NCBI RefSeq assembly: GCF_030269925.1
Contig: NC_085117.1
Span: 1,178,001 to 1,242,000, forward strand
Length of the DNA stretch: 64,000 bases
Source: Bombyx mori
Taxonomy: Eukaryota > Arthropoda > Insecta > Lepidoptera > Bombycidae
Direction of reading: 5' to 3'
The notes under the pieces are model-generated. The model searched no databases and was not told the DNA's origin. It worked only from the letters and a program-made list of their open reading frames with translations. Position 1 is the first letter of the stretch, and each line of letters opens with the position of its first letter. Of the stretch, positions 42,737 to 53,000 are shown one piece after another. The position numbers and the translations under genes were made by a program.

Positions 42737-43045
42737 TAACACATAAAGCAGAAAGATATTTCACAATTTGTGAATCACAAATTTGTCATTTAAGAACACA
42801 CATGAGAATACATACAGAAGACAAACCTTCTGCTTGTGAAGTTTGTACAAAAGGCTTTACACATCAGTCATTTAAAAACACAAAGATACATACTAGAGAA
42901 AAAGCCTTATTATTGTGAATTGTGTGGAAAAGGTTTTTCAAGTGTTGGTAATTTTAATTCACATATGAAAATGCATATTTGAGAAAAACAGTATGCATGT
43001 GTAAAATGTAATGCATTTGCACAAATTGATAGTTTAATAATGTAT
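42737..43045 (+). pseudogene. Displaced 3' part of zinc-finger gene D
   Basis: 'aacacataaagcagaaagat' through 'gatagtttaataatgtat' matches the 3' finger remnants of genes A (12375-12690) and C (32350-32670). It resumes exactly where gene D was broken at 39113-39121, so the elements between are insertions in one locus. Finger text CEVCTKGFTHQSF is still visible. Confidence 0.8.
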
Positions 43046-43047
43046 TC

Positions 43048-43738
43048 GAGACAGGGTAGCCAGATATATATTTTTTTTTCCGAAGTAGCCAAGTTACGGC
43101 GCTGTGTTTCTTATGACCCTAATGTGGCGCTAGTAGTACTTCAAGCAAGCGCCAATATTTAAATCAAATATACGTGTACATAAATTTCCTTTCCTTTTAT
43201 TTAAAATTTCAATAATATTAATAACAATTTTGTTTGTTAATTTTTAATAACAATTTAGGATTTAAATATATTTATTTATCCATAGATTTACCTTTTGAAA
43301 CAGAATTATTATTATTATTATAATATTATTCAAACGATCAACAAAAATAAATATTATTTAAATAATAACAACATTTTAATGTATTTATTTTATTTAAAAA
43401 AGTTTAAAAATAAACAACACTTATAATTAAGCAATATTAAATATTTCATTAATTGAGCAAAGTAGTAACGTTAGTCTAGATTAAAAGCACTGATAAATAA
43501 TTGATAAAAATTTTATATATTAAACATACTGTCGACACAGCCATGTTATTACATGTAATGCCTTGAATTTTTTTAAGAAAACAGTACCTATAGTTAACCC
43601 ATTCAAAATATTCGAAGAAACAATCTATAAAAGCGGAGATAGCCACTTTGGCTATCAGTAGCCAAACGATAAAATTATGTCGCCTGATTAGCTATTTAGG
43701 AGCCACAATGGCGAGAAATCGCCACATCTGGCAACCCT
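43048..43738. mobile_element. hAT-like MITE
   Basis: Inverted ends: 'cagggtagccagatat' at 43052 and 'atctggcaaccctg' at 43725-43738 (CAGGGTTGCCAGAT in complement), a hAT-type terminus. AT-rich interior with no frame. A partial inverted copy is at 18372-18750. A clear 8-bp target repeat was not found. Confidence 0.6.
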
Positions 43739-43799
43739 GAATAACAGTAGTTCTATTGGAAGGCAAAGGTATCATACCATAGGACCTAATCTTTTATAT

Positions 43800-43995
43800 T
43801 TTTCTTATAAAAAATTATAATATGAAGTGAAATGAAATGAAGTTGATTAATTTGCAATATTAACCAAGTGGTATGAATGGGATGAGATGATATGGGAACG
43901 ACTAAAATTTCAGTAAAATGGTGGTGATTTATTGAAACTTTTTGGAAGATCCTGGGAAGCTATGTCCAGTGACTTTGTTTCATTTTCCTCGACAA
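43800..43995 (+). repeat. Dispersed repeat, shared with 28120-28350
   Basis: Same ordered blocks as 28120-28350; class unknown. Confidence 0.6.
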
Positions 43996-44379
43996 GAGTG
44001 GGTGGCTCGACAAAAGGTCAAATTAAATGGTTCACTCATGTATTTAATATATTATATTTTTATAATTAAATTAACTTCGTTCAATTTATGATTTAAAAAT
44101 GCATAAGTAATTTTATAATAGTTTGGCCTGCCTTTTCGCTTGTATTAAATTTAGAAATAATCCTATTTTTAACAGACTTCCAAAAGGTTCACTCTGTTTT
44201 ATATATAACGTCGGCGGTGCTGAGTCCTTAATGCTTATTCTTCAAACAACGGGCGTCGTTGGGTAATGTCAGAGAAACGAAACACATTAATTTACTCGGT
44301 CAGACTATAATGTCTAATGATTCACAACTTTTAGGTACAACAGGTAGGTACGTATATAGGAACACGCTATGGTTCAAAT
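43996..44379. other. No gene seen; AT-rich spacer
   Basis: No supported frame, repeat end or RNA gene. Confidence 0.4.
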
Positions 44380-45118
44380 TCAACCGCTCTAGCCGACTGC
44401 CCACAATAAGTGTTGGTCGTGTGCTCAGCTCGGTCGGTGAATAGTTGACCCATTGAACACCAACAGACGGCACTTGCGTCCCGTATCGCGTATCGACTGC
44501 AGCAATCAAGTGTTGATGGCGACATTCTTCTTCCTATTCGTACACTCTTGACAGAGTGGTCGTGGTCATGCATCAGTCGGATCCTGCGATACCGATGCTC
44601 TCGCGATGCGACGCCGTGTGGCACGATGTTTCGCAGAGCGAGAGCAATCATTTATGTTGGAGTGAGTCACGGGTTTTATGAGGTCGGTCCATCGTGTTTG
44701 AGATCGTCCGCGAGATCTTTTGCCCTCGACTTTCCCTTGCACCACCAACCGCTCAATGGAGTCCTCATTACGAGTGACGTGCCCGAAGATCTTGAGGATT
44801 CGTATTTGGATTGTTGACGATAGTCTCTCCTTGATGTTTAGCTCTTTCAGGATCGAAATGTCGGTACGGTGCGCGGTCCACGGAATTCTGAGGAGACGTC
44901 TCCAACACCACATTTCCAGTGCGTCAATCTTACGACGGTCTTGCATCCTCAGCGTCCACGTCTCAGCCCCATACAGAAAGATTGGAAAAACCAGGCATCT
45001 CATTTGTGTTTTTGTTGTTCTGCGGTCTCTCCAAATCTTTATTAGCCTCTCAACTGAGGATCTCGTCACGGCGCAACGTCTTCGGATCTCATCTTCGCAT
45101 GCCGATTGCGACATATAT
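44380..45118 (-). pseudogene. RTE-clade LINE, 3' ORF fragment
   Basis: Minus-strand frame from 45114: RRTTKTQMRCLVFPIFLYGA, ETWTLRMQDRRKIDALEMWC, RRLLRIPWTAHRTDISIL, RILKIFGHVTRNEDSIERLV, KVEGKRSRGRSQTRWTDLIK. It continues past a shift near 44570 to HDHDHSVKSVRIGRRM. It belongs to the same clade as 14286-14855 but a different family. 5'-truncated, no RT core. Confidence 0.85.
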
Positions 45119-45235
45119 TTATTTATTACACTTCATGTAAAATTTACATTGGCGGACTTAATGCCTAAGGCATTCTCTACCAGTCAACCAAAGATAGGGC
45201 AGAGTAGACAGTGGTAGGTGCAATTAAATTTATAT
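45119..45235 (-). repeat. Probable LINE 3' end, unclassified
   Basis: 'ggcggacttaatgcctaagg' and 'cattctctaccagtcaacc' form a compact block that looks like a dispersed 3'UTR. Identity by impression only. Confidence 0.35.
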
Positions 45236-45299
45236 TAAGTTACAAAAAGTATGTACATTCCTATAAATATATTATATTTGTATTAGACATATCTTCTTC

Positions 45300-45587
45300 T
45301 CTATATATAAAAATGAATTGCTGTTCGTTAGTCTCGCTAAAACTCGAGAACGGCTGGACCGATTTGGCTAATTTTGGTCTTGAATTATTTGTAAAAGTCG
45401 AGGGAAGGTTTAAAAGGTAGATAAATATAAAAATGCTCGGAATTACAAAAAAAATACAATTTTGTTTTTCCTCTGATGCGTCCCCCGTCGGACAGATTCC
45501 TTTCATTTGTTTTAAGTTTATTTTATACAAAAGTTTAGGTCTTTTATTTATCGATTGAGGCACTACGAAGTCTGCCGGGTCAGCAAG
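45300..45587 (+). mobile_element. Non-autonomous Helitron-like element, type 2
   Basis: 5' TC start (TCTATATATAAAAATGAATT) followed by 'tgctgttcgttagtctcgct' and 'gaacggctggaccgatttgg', a pattern common in Lepidoptera. The 3' side has a GC-rich hairpin-like block 'gaagtctgccgggtcag' followed by 'caagt' where CTAGT would be expected, so the terminus may have mutated. Confidence 0.55.
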
Positions 45588-45954
45588 TTATAAATAAATA
45601 GACATTTTAGGTAAGTATGTGCTTATGTTGTTCTAATCATACTAGAACATACATGAAATAAAAAAAGAAATAAAAATAATGTTAATCACGTTCTGTCAAC
45701 GTGTCCACCACACAATCACTTTTTCTATATTGCTCTTCTATTTTATTCACATTTTGGCACAGTTTATTTCAGTCAGTGGCAGCCATCAAAGTTACTTTTT
45801 ATCTGATCAGGTCGGCCACAGCCTTAAAGCTCCAACTAACATACTTGCTGATAACACGAAAATACAGATTGTTTATAAGTTAACTACTTATACTTAATTG
45901 ATGTTATTTTTTATTTTATCAGTATTATTGGCTACTTTAATACCTAACACTGTA

Positions 45955-46401
45955 TCTATATATTAATACGTGAAGCAAAAACGTTGTATCCCTTTTTACG
46001 AAAATTGCGCGGACGGAAGAGTATAAAATTTTCCACACTTATAGAGAATATAGAGAAGAAGTGCACAATGCTAATATTTTTTGAAAAGAAAGCATAAAAT
46101 ATACTTTAAATCAATAAAGAAAACATTACACACACTACATACCATGTATTTGACGCACACACGCATGCATACTATTTATTTATTGTCAAACTTTTGTTCT
46201 TGACGTCTGTTGTCAAATTGAGAATAGATTAAATATTGTTTGTCTTGGTTAATATTTTTTATAGTGTAGTCTTGGCGAAATTTGTGATTATAGAAGTATA
46301 TAAGACAATCATAATAGAAGTATAAAATACAATCATAATAGTGTACAAACTTACAATTCCAATTAATTAGAGTCGAATTTCGACTACTATTGGACCTCTA
46401 G
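45955..46401 (+). mobile_element. Non-autonomous Helitron, copy 1
   Basis: 5' TCTATATATTAATACGTGAA and 3' CTAG (46398-46401), inserted between A (45954) and T (46402) as Helitrons require. A perfect 7-bp stem AGTCGAA-t-TTCGACT lies 12 bp before CTAG, the usual 3' hairpin. No Rep/helicase frame. It is the Lep1-like type. Confidence 0.85.
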
Positions 46402-46751
46402 TATATTTTCATTCATGATAAATACTTACCGGAAACAATATAAATTAAATGAGGTTGATAAAAAAAATGTGTGGCTAATAAAATTGAATGAAAGTGTAGT
46501 TTGCTGCAGTGATGCGCGTGCACAACACATGGAACCAATCACAACTGACGGCACGTGACGCGACGCGGGAAGATTCATTTACGTAATGAACATGGCCGGT
46601 GCCGCCTCCACTTGCCTCATTAACCCAAACAAACCCAAAAATCGACTTCTGCATATGTCAAGGTCAGAGCTCAAGACTCTTATAAATAACCTTTTGTTTG
46701 TTTCACCTCTCATCGGACGAACAAAGAGAACTAAGCAAATACAGGTGGTTG
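46402..46751. other. No gene supported
   Basis: A 60-residue frame at 46586-46768 runs into the SINE and is not credible. The 46500-46600 stretch is GC-richer ('cacgtgacgcgacgcggga') for no visible reason. Confidence 0.35.
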
Positions 46752-46990
46752 TAGGTTACTGGTGGTAGGACTCGCGGGTAGGTTACACCACCCTGCCTAT
46801 TTCTGCCGTGAAGCAGTAATGCGTCTCGGTTTGAAAGGTAGGACAGCCGTTGTAACTATACTGAGACCTTAGAACTCATATCTCAAGGTGGGTGGCGGTA
46901 TTTACGTTGTAGATGTCTATGGGCTCCAGTAAACATTTAACATCAGGTGAGCTGAGTGAGCTCGTCCATCTATCTACGCAATGACCTAAA
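46752..46990 (+). repeat. Bm1-type SINE
   Basis: Starts 'ctggtggtaggactcgcggg' and ends 'cgtccatctatctacgcaat'. The head is missing. Slightly rearranged tail (ctgagtgagctc). Confidence 0.85.
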
Positions 46991-47174
46991 ATTATTGCTG
47001 TAGTAAAACGTGGAGACATCGATAGCATTTTTTTATCAGCTTTAAATAAAATACTTTTTGTGATTTTGTAGTGCTTACAGTTCTTTCGTCCTTTTTTAAT
47101 TCTCTATCTTATCCTAATAGCTTTCAGCGCCTTTTTTAAAATTTACCCGGTTGCTACTGTAGCGCCACCCTTAT

Positions 47175-47458
47175 TTGAGTCGTCTATTATCAAAGGTGGC
47201 AATCTGTGCATTTGGACAAAAAAAAATGTTATTGATATGTCAATACAGATTGATTTGAATATAATCGTCTCCTTCAAATAATACGGTTCAAAACCTGCAT
47301 TAAATAAAGGTTAATACTTAACCTGTTATTTATCTAAGATGTCGATCAGAAGAGTTTTGTGACTGCCAATGGAATACAAAGACAATAATTCGTTTTTCTG
47401 ATTTACCAATAATTGTCCAAAAGTCACATTGCCGGCTTTGATAATAGTCGACTCATTT
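47175..47458 (+). mobile_element. MITE family M1, copy 1
   Basis: About 280 bp bounded by GAGTCGTCTATTATCAAAG and, at the other end, its near-complement CTTTGATAATAGTCGACTC. No frame. Other copies: 49378-49656 (same orientation), 50613-50882 and 52441-52720 (opposite). Confidence 0.8.
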
Positions 47459-49377
47459 AGCAGATTTTAACGGACACTTTTTCACACCAGAGACCTCCTT
47501 ACCTCTACCCTCCACAATCCTGAGTGAGTGATATAAAAGATATATCACTCACAGTGATAGAATGTATCACCAACTCACACTAGCTCCGAATGTATCAGTA
47601 ACTCAGTTCTAGCTCACTAGATCACCTTAGGCAGGCAGTCGGTAAGACAGCTTATACCAAGTCCCTTTGCAGAATGAGGAGTGGTCATGCTGAACCGATC
47701 TCACATAATGCAGGATGAGAGCAAGATTATGTATACATTGAAAAAAAAATCTCAAAGAAATACATTTAATAATATAGTTATCTATACATACACATATACT
47801 TTACAAAATTAACAAAATATTATCTCTTATTACAATTAAGTATTACACGTAATTCGATATGAGTATGTAATAAAATACTTATAAACAAAAACGTTCTCTT
47901 AGACAGAAGATTGAATTGTCAGAATATAAAAAAAAATTACAGGGCGCAATGAATGTTTAATGAATGGACAAAGGATTATAATCCTCGTAATGTGACATAC
48001 TACACTATAGGCATGCACACCGGCAATGGAAAGCGTAGAAATCGACCTCCGCAGGAAACATGTGTTTATGTTCATAGTTTTGATTTAACACAATTTATAG
48101 GGGCGGTAGAATGCTTTTGTTGAACGCAGTTTTGTACGATTTTCATTGCGGCGTCGCGAAATTTGTCCACTTTTTGCCCGTACACGAATCGTAAGCTCGG
48201 TAACGTAGGTAGCTATTAATATTTTGGCACACTCATGATGTGTCGTTTTTTATTGATTTAACAATCGGAAAAAAAAACAAGAGATCTTTAGTTAACGAAG
48301 AGGCTTGCTTAATCAACCAACATGAAAATTAAAAAAAAAACCAGAAACTACAGAAAAACGGAATGAACGTATCTTTCAAAAGTTCGACTTTTATTATAAA
48401 TGGCAAGGACAAAACCTCAGAACGAGAAATAAAGGCTAGCAGCTCAATTACTTCCCTACATTATAAGTTCGATAATCACCCTAACGACCTCTAGTAAGCG
48501 CGCGCTCAAAATGAAACAGGTTCAATGACCTTACCGCGCTGACACTAGGCACCATAGACAAAGTCGCCTCCGAAAAACCTCTTGCGTATTTATAGTAATC
48601 TCAGTCTTTCTAAAGTTCCCCAATACATTTAGTCGTTACACACATCCATACAAGTTATAGATATTATGTAGTGCGCGCTTCCCCGGGGGTATGCCTTTTC
48701 TAAGCGACATCAAAAATTTAAGATTCTCAATTCGATTGTTTTTTTTTTGTGTGCCTTAGAACCTCAAAGGTTTTCTCAAGGTTTTTATTTCAACGTGTTG
48801 ATTTTTTTCCTCTTAATTCTTGAATATAGTCAATCCGTAGCCGTCACGAATGACGACTAACGATTCTTATTCGCAAGCGTCTATAATCCGTTCCAATTTT
48901 TACGTTACAAATTCGTTACATATTCATCGATGAAAAAACCTTCCGATTAAATTAGGATTTTATTTCCTTTGTAATAACTAAAGTCTTAAGAACACGAGTC
49001 CGAGTCATTGAATCCGTTGACGAGAGACATATACACGTCAAAAATGACATCTGTCAAACGCTGCCGCACGTCAATGTCAAACCGAATCTAACCTCAAAAT
49101 TGGAACTCGACACTAGTCTCATCAAACATTCTTAGCTACTCACTTAATTCTTAGTGAATATCTGTGACCTTGCTCGTTCACGAAGCCCGCTATAGAAAGC
49201 AGAGTATTAAATACACTTGACATTGGCGAAATCTAAAAGGAAACGCCATAAACCTAAGAGATAAATAGATAGACTACGCTCCTCAAATAAAATAAGCGAT
49301 AATTCTCTGTTACTGTAGTCGTTAGCACTGGTAATCACATTTAGGCTACTATATTAAATGCGTACTAAATACATATT
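47459..49377. other. Mostly no feature seen; one candidate exon inside
   Basis: AT-rich, downstream of the GTSF1 gene. 47520-47560 has a short palindrome around 'gatatatcactcac'. Apart from the candidate exon at 48072-48212, nothing is supported. Confidence 0.4.
48072..48212 (-). CDS. Candidate terminal exon, gene unknown
   Basis: On the minus strand, 'ttaatag' is followed by 47 open codons ending in TGA. The peptide LPTLPSLRFVYGQKVDKFRD continues AAMKIVQNCVQQKH and ends CVKSKL. It is amphipathic and more complex than a chance frame in AT-rich DNA, and the acceptor phase is 0. No polypyrimidine tract is obvious and no partner exon was found. It could be a chance frame or an exon of a gene ending here. 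Confidence 0.25.
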   Translation of the reverse strand, partial: LPTLPSLRFVYGQKVDKFRDAAMKIVQNCVQQKHSTAPINCVKSKL

Positions 49378-49656
49378 TGAGTCGTCTATTATCAAAGGTG
49401 GCAATCTGTGCATTTGGACAAAAAAATGTTATTGATATGTCAATACAGATTGATTTGAATATAATTGTCTCCTTCAAAGAATACGGTTCAAAACTTGCAT
49501 TAAATAAAGGTTACTTAACCTGTTATTTATCTAAGATATCGTTCAGAAGAGTTTTGTGACTGCCAATAGAATACAAAGTCAATAATTCGTTTTTCTGATT
49601 TACCAGTAATTGTCCAAAAGTCACATTGCCGGCTTTGATACTAGTCGACTCATTTG
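49378..49656 (+). mobile_element. MITE family M1, copy 2
   Basis: Near-identical to copy 1, same orientation, same termini. Confidence 0.8.
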
Positions 49657-49701
49657 TCATATACTTAAATTGGTACATCAATCTACTATCACAACAATTA
49701 A

Positions 49702-49707
49702 TTTATT
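49702..49707 (-). promoter_or_regulatory. Possible GTSF1 polyadenylation signal
   Basis: AATAAA on the minus strand about 160 bases past the GTSF1 stop codon. The only support is the hexamer and its position. Confidence 0.4.
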
Positions 49708-49866
49708 TACCTAGGTCTACTATAGTTACAAAAAAAAAAACCACCAAAACAACTGGTGAATAGTCACTTACACTGTAATACACTGAAAATAAGTGATATA
49801 GTACTTTAACTTCTTAGAGGAGGACAGTTACTAAGTTTTACAGGAATTTACAAGTTTAAGTTAAGT

Positions 49867-50001
49867 CTATTCTAATGGTCTGTAAGTCTTTATCAATTCC
49901 TTCCTCAGACTCTGCCTCTCTGAGCGGGTCAAGCCTTTAGCTTTTGTTATTATATGGGCGCCCTTCTTCGATGGATCCGGTATGTATGAAGTTGATGTCT
50001 C
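49867..50001 (-). CDS. Gtsf1: GTSF1 exon 4 (last)
   Basis: Acceptor 'tcatcacag' then GAG ACA TCA; 44 codons and TAG at 49867-49869. Phase 0. Encodes ETSTSYIPDPSKKG and the basic tail. Confidence 0.85.
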   Translation of the reverse strand, partial: ETSTSYIPDPSKKGAHIITKAKGLTRSERQSLRKELIKTYRPLE

Positions 50002-53000
50002 CTGTGATGAGAGAAAACTTTAATGATACTTCCAATTCATGGTACAATTAAAAGCAGTCACTCGTGACAGTCTGAAGAACAGGATACATGTTCTTCCAAT
50101 GAAAACTGAGACAATGATTAAGATGACTGGAAACATTCCAACTCCATATTACAATATTTCTATAACTTTTAAAATTCTAAAGAACTTAAGACTATAATAA
50201 TGTAATACCACAGATAGGATAAAACTTATTTTTCTTTCTTTTATTGCTTAGATGAGTGGACGAGCTCACAGTCCACTTAGTGTTAAGTGGTTACTGGAGT
50301 CCATAGACATCAACGACGTAAATGCGCCACCCACCTTGAGATATAGTTTTTAGATCCCAAGTATAGTTATAACGGCTTACCCATCCTTCAAACAGAAACG
50401 GATTTCCGCATTACGGCAGAAATAGGCAGGGCGGTGGTACCTACCCGCGCGGACTCACAAGAGGTCCTACCACCAATAATTACGCAAATTATAATTTTGC
50501 GGGTTTGATTGTTATTACACGATGTTATTCCTTCACCGTGAAAGTCAATCGTGAACATTTGTTAAGTACGTATTTCATTAGAAAAATTTATACTTGCCTG
50601 CGGGATTCGAACAATTATCAAAGCCGGCAATGTTACTTTTGGACAATTATTGGTAAATCAGAAAAACGAATTATTGACTTTGTATTCCATTGGCAGTCAC
50701 AAAACTCTTCTGAACGACATCTTAGATAAATAACAGGTTAAGTATTAACCTTTATTTAATGCAGGTTTTGAACCGTATTCTTTGAAGGAGACAATTATAT
50801 TCAAATCAATCTGTATTGACATATCAATAACATTTTTTTGTCCAAATGCACAGATTGCCACCTTTGATAATAGACGACTCATATACTACAATAAATAAAT
50901 AATAGTTTAAAAAAACTAACAAAATACGCCTTAATAGAAAATCCAACTAAAAAATTTAAAATAATTTTGAATTAAAAATAGTGTAAGATAAAATGATTTT
51001 ATTGTAAAAAAGCGTGGGGTGCTTTTCAGGATATTATCAAAATAACTTTTCTACTCATATCTGTTCATAAAACATTTATAACTACTGATACCATGCACCC
51101 CAGCTTTTTTTTACAATAAAAAAATTTTTTCTAACACTATTTTTAATTCAAATTTATTTTCTATTTTTTTGTTGGATTTTCTATTAACCGTTAGTCAAAA
51201 CCGTTTACTGCGACATCGTTTAGAACAACATGCCGGTTATAATAACCTAGAACAAAGGTCCCGGCTGAATGCTATATGACCGCCTTATTAAAAACATTGC
51301 TTTATACGACATTGCTTATAACGACATACCTCATAAAACGACCACATTTAACTAATATTTCGGAGAATTAGATCTTTTAGAACGACCGGCTAAGCTGTAT
51401 TGTAAACAATTTGAATAGGTATCCACATTTGTCTTCAATGGCTATTAAAATCAGGAAAGAAAACAATAGGATTTAGTTTAGTGTAGGGTATTTTCTAATT
51501 CTTAGAAACAAAACACGTGCATGCAGTCGAGTCAAAGCCCGCTTCTTCATATCTCTTCAGTTAGTTTGTTACTTATCTATACACAAGACGCACCAAAACT
51601 TGGTGGAGTTATTCCTGAAACTTTCAAAATGTCGCAAAGAATGAGAAAACAAATTAATATTGAAGAAAAATCGCGTATTATGTAAATATATTTTTCCAAT
51701 AATTCCCTATCGATTTGTTTGTACTTGCACGATACACATTAAGCATCACCGGTTGCTACGACTATCGGTTTTTACGACTGAATATGAGCAGTCCCTTCGA
51801 TGTCGTTATAACAGATTTTGACTGTATTTATATTTCATTTTTTAGTTGAACTTAATTTTTTTCAATATTCTATTAATATTGAATTGTCATTGGTCCTGTA
51901 TAAGTATACCAAATTTCGAGTTAATCCGACGTTTTGAAGGGGGTCAAAATCATTGTTCAAAGATTCCGTTACAAACATACATACGTCTGAAGCTAATAAA
52001 AGCGTATTATAGAACATCTGTCAGTCAGTACTCACGTCGTCCCAGTTCTCGTCGCTCGGCAGCACCGGTGTGGCATGGACTTCCACTGTAGGTCTGTACT
52101 CGTCATCCGTGATGTACAGCTGTGTGTCCAGCATGTGACGTTTAGGGCACACCGTTACGTGGAACTGTTGACAATGGACAGCTGGTAAGAGAAGAGATAA
52201 TAACGGAAAAGAGAAAGTGAATGTCATAGTGAACAACAATGGGTACATAATTTCTATTTGTCCTAACTGGCACGAGAAACAACATCGAGAATCTTTCGTT
52301 AAATGGCAATATCCGATACTGAAACAAAATTGGGAGACCACTTGAATATTCTAGAATATTTTTTTAAGTGTTCCAGTTGTATCGAGAGTGACCTGAGAAT
52401 CTTATATCTTTAAACGAGCAATTCTTGTATAAAATATATATGAGTCGTCTATTATCAAAGGCGGCAATCTGACTTTTGGACAATGATTGGTAAATCAGAA
52501 AAACGAATTATTGACTTTGTATTCCATCGGCAGTCACAAAACTCTTCGGAACGACATCTTAGATAAATAACAGGTTAACTATTAACCTTTATTTAATGCA
52601 GGTTTTGAACCGTATTCTTTGAAGGAGACGATTATATTCAAATCAATCTGTATTGACATATCAATAACATTTTTTTGTCCAAATGCACAGATTGCCACCT
52701 TTGATAATAGACGACTCATATATAATCTGAATCTCGGAAATGGCTCCAACGATTTTCATATAATTTAGTATACAGGGGATTTCGGGGGCGATAAATCGAT
52801 CTAGCTACGATTTATTTTCAGAAAATGTGGTTTTATTCGTGTTTTCAATAATCAACTCTTCCCAACATCTATTGGCGAATAATTATACTATTTTTCTTAA
52901 TTGAGGGCAACTAATCAAGATGGCGTTAGTCATCGTCTAGTGTTATCAATGTGAGCAAGAAGACTATATAGTGATATAGGTGGTGACTACGTAATTAGAG

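Noticed and set aside
45679..45897. 72-residue frame between Helitrons
   Set aside because: Low complexity, no homology recognised, overlapping frame of similar length.
52021..52341. 106-residue minus-strand ORF as a gene with a signal peptide
   Set aside because: The hydrophobic start is intron; only 52164-52036 is exon 3 of GTSF1.
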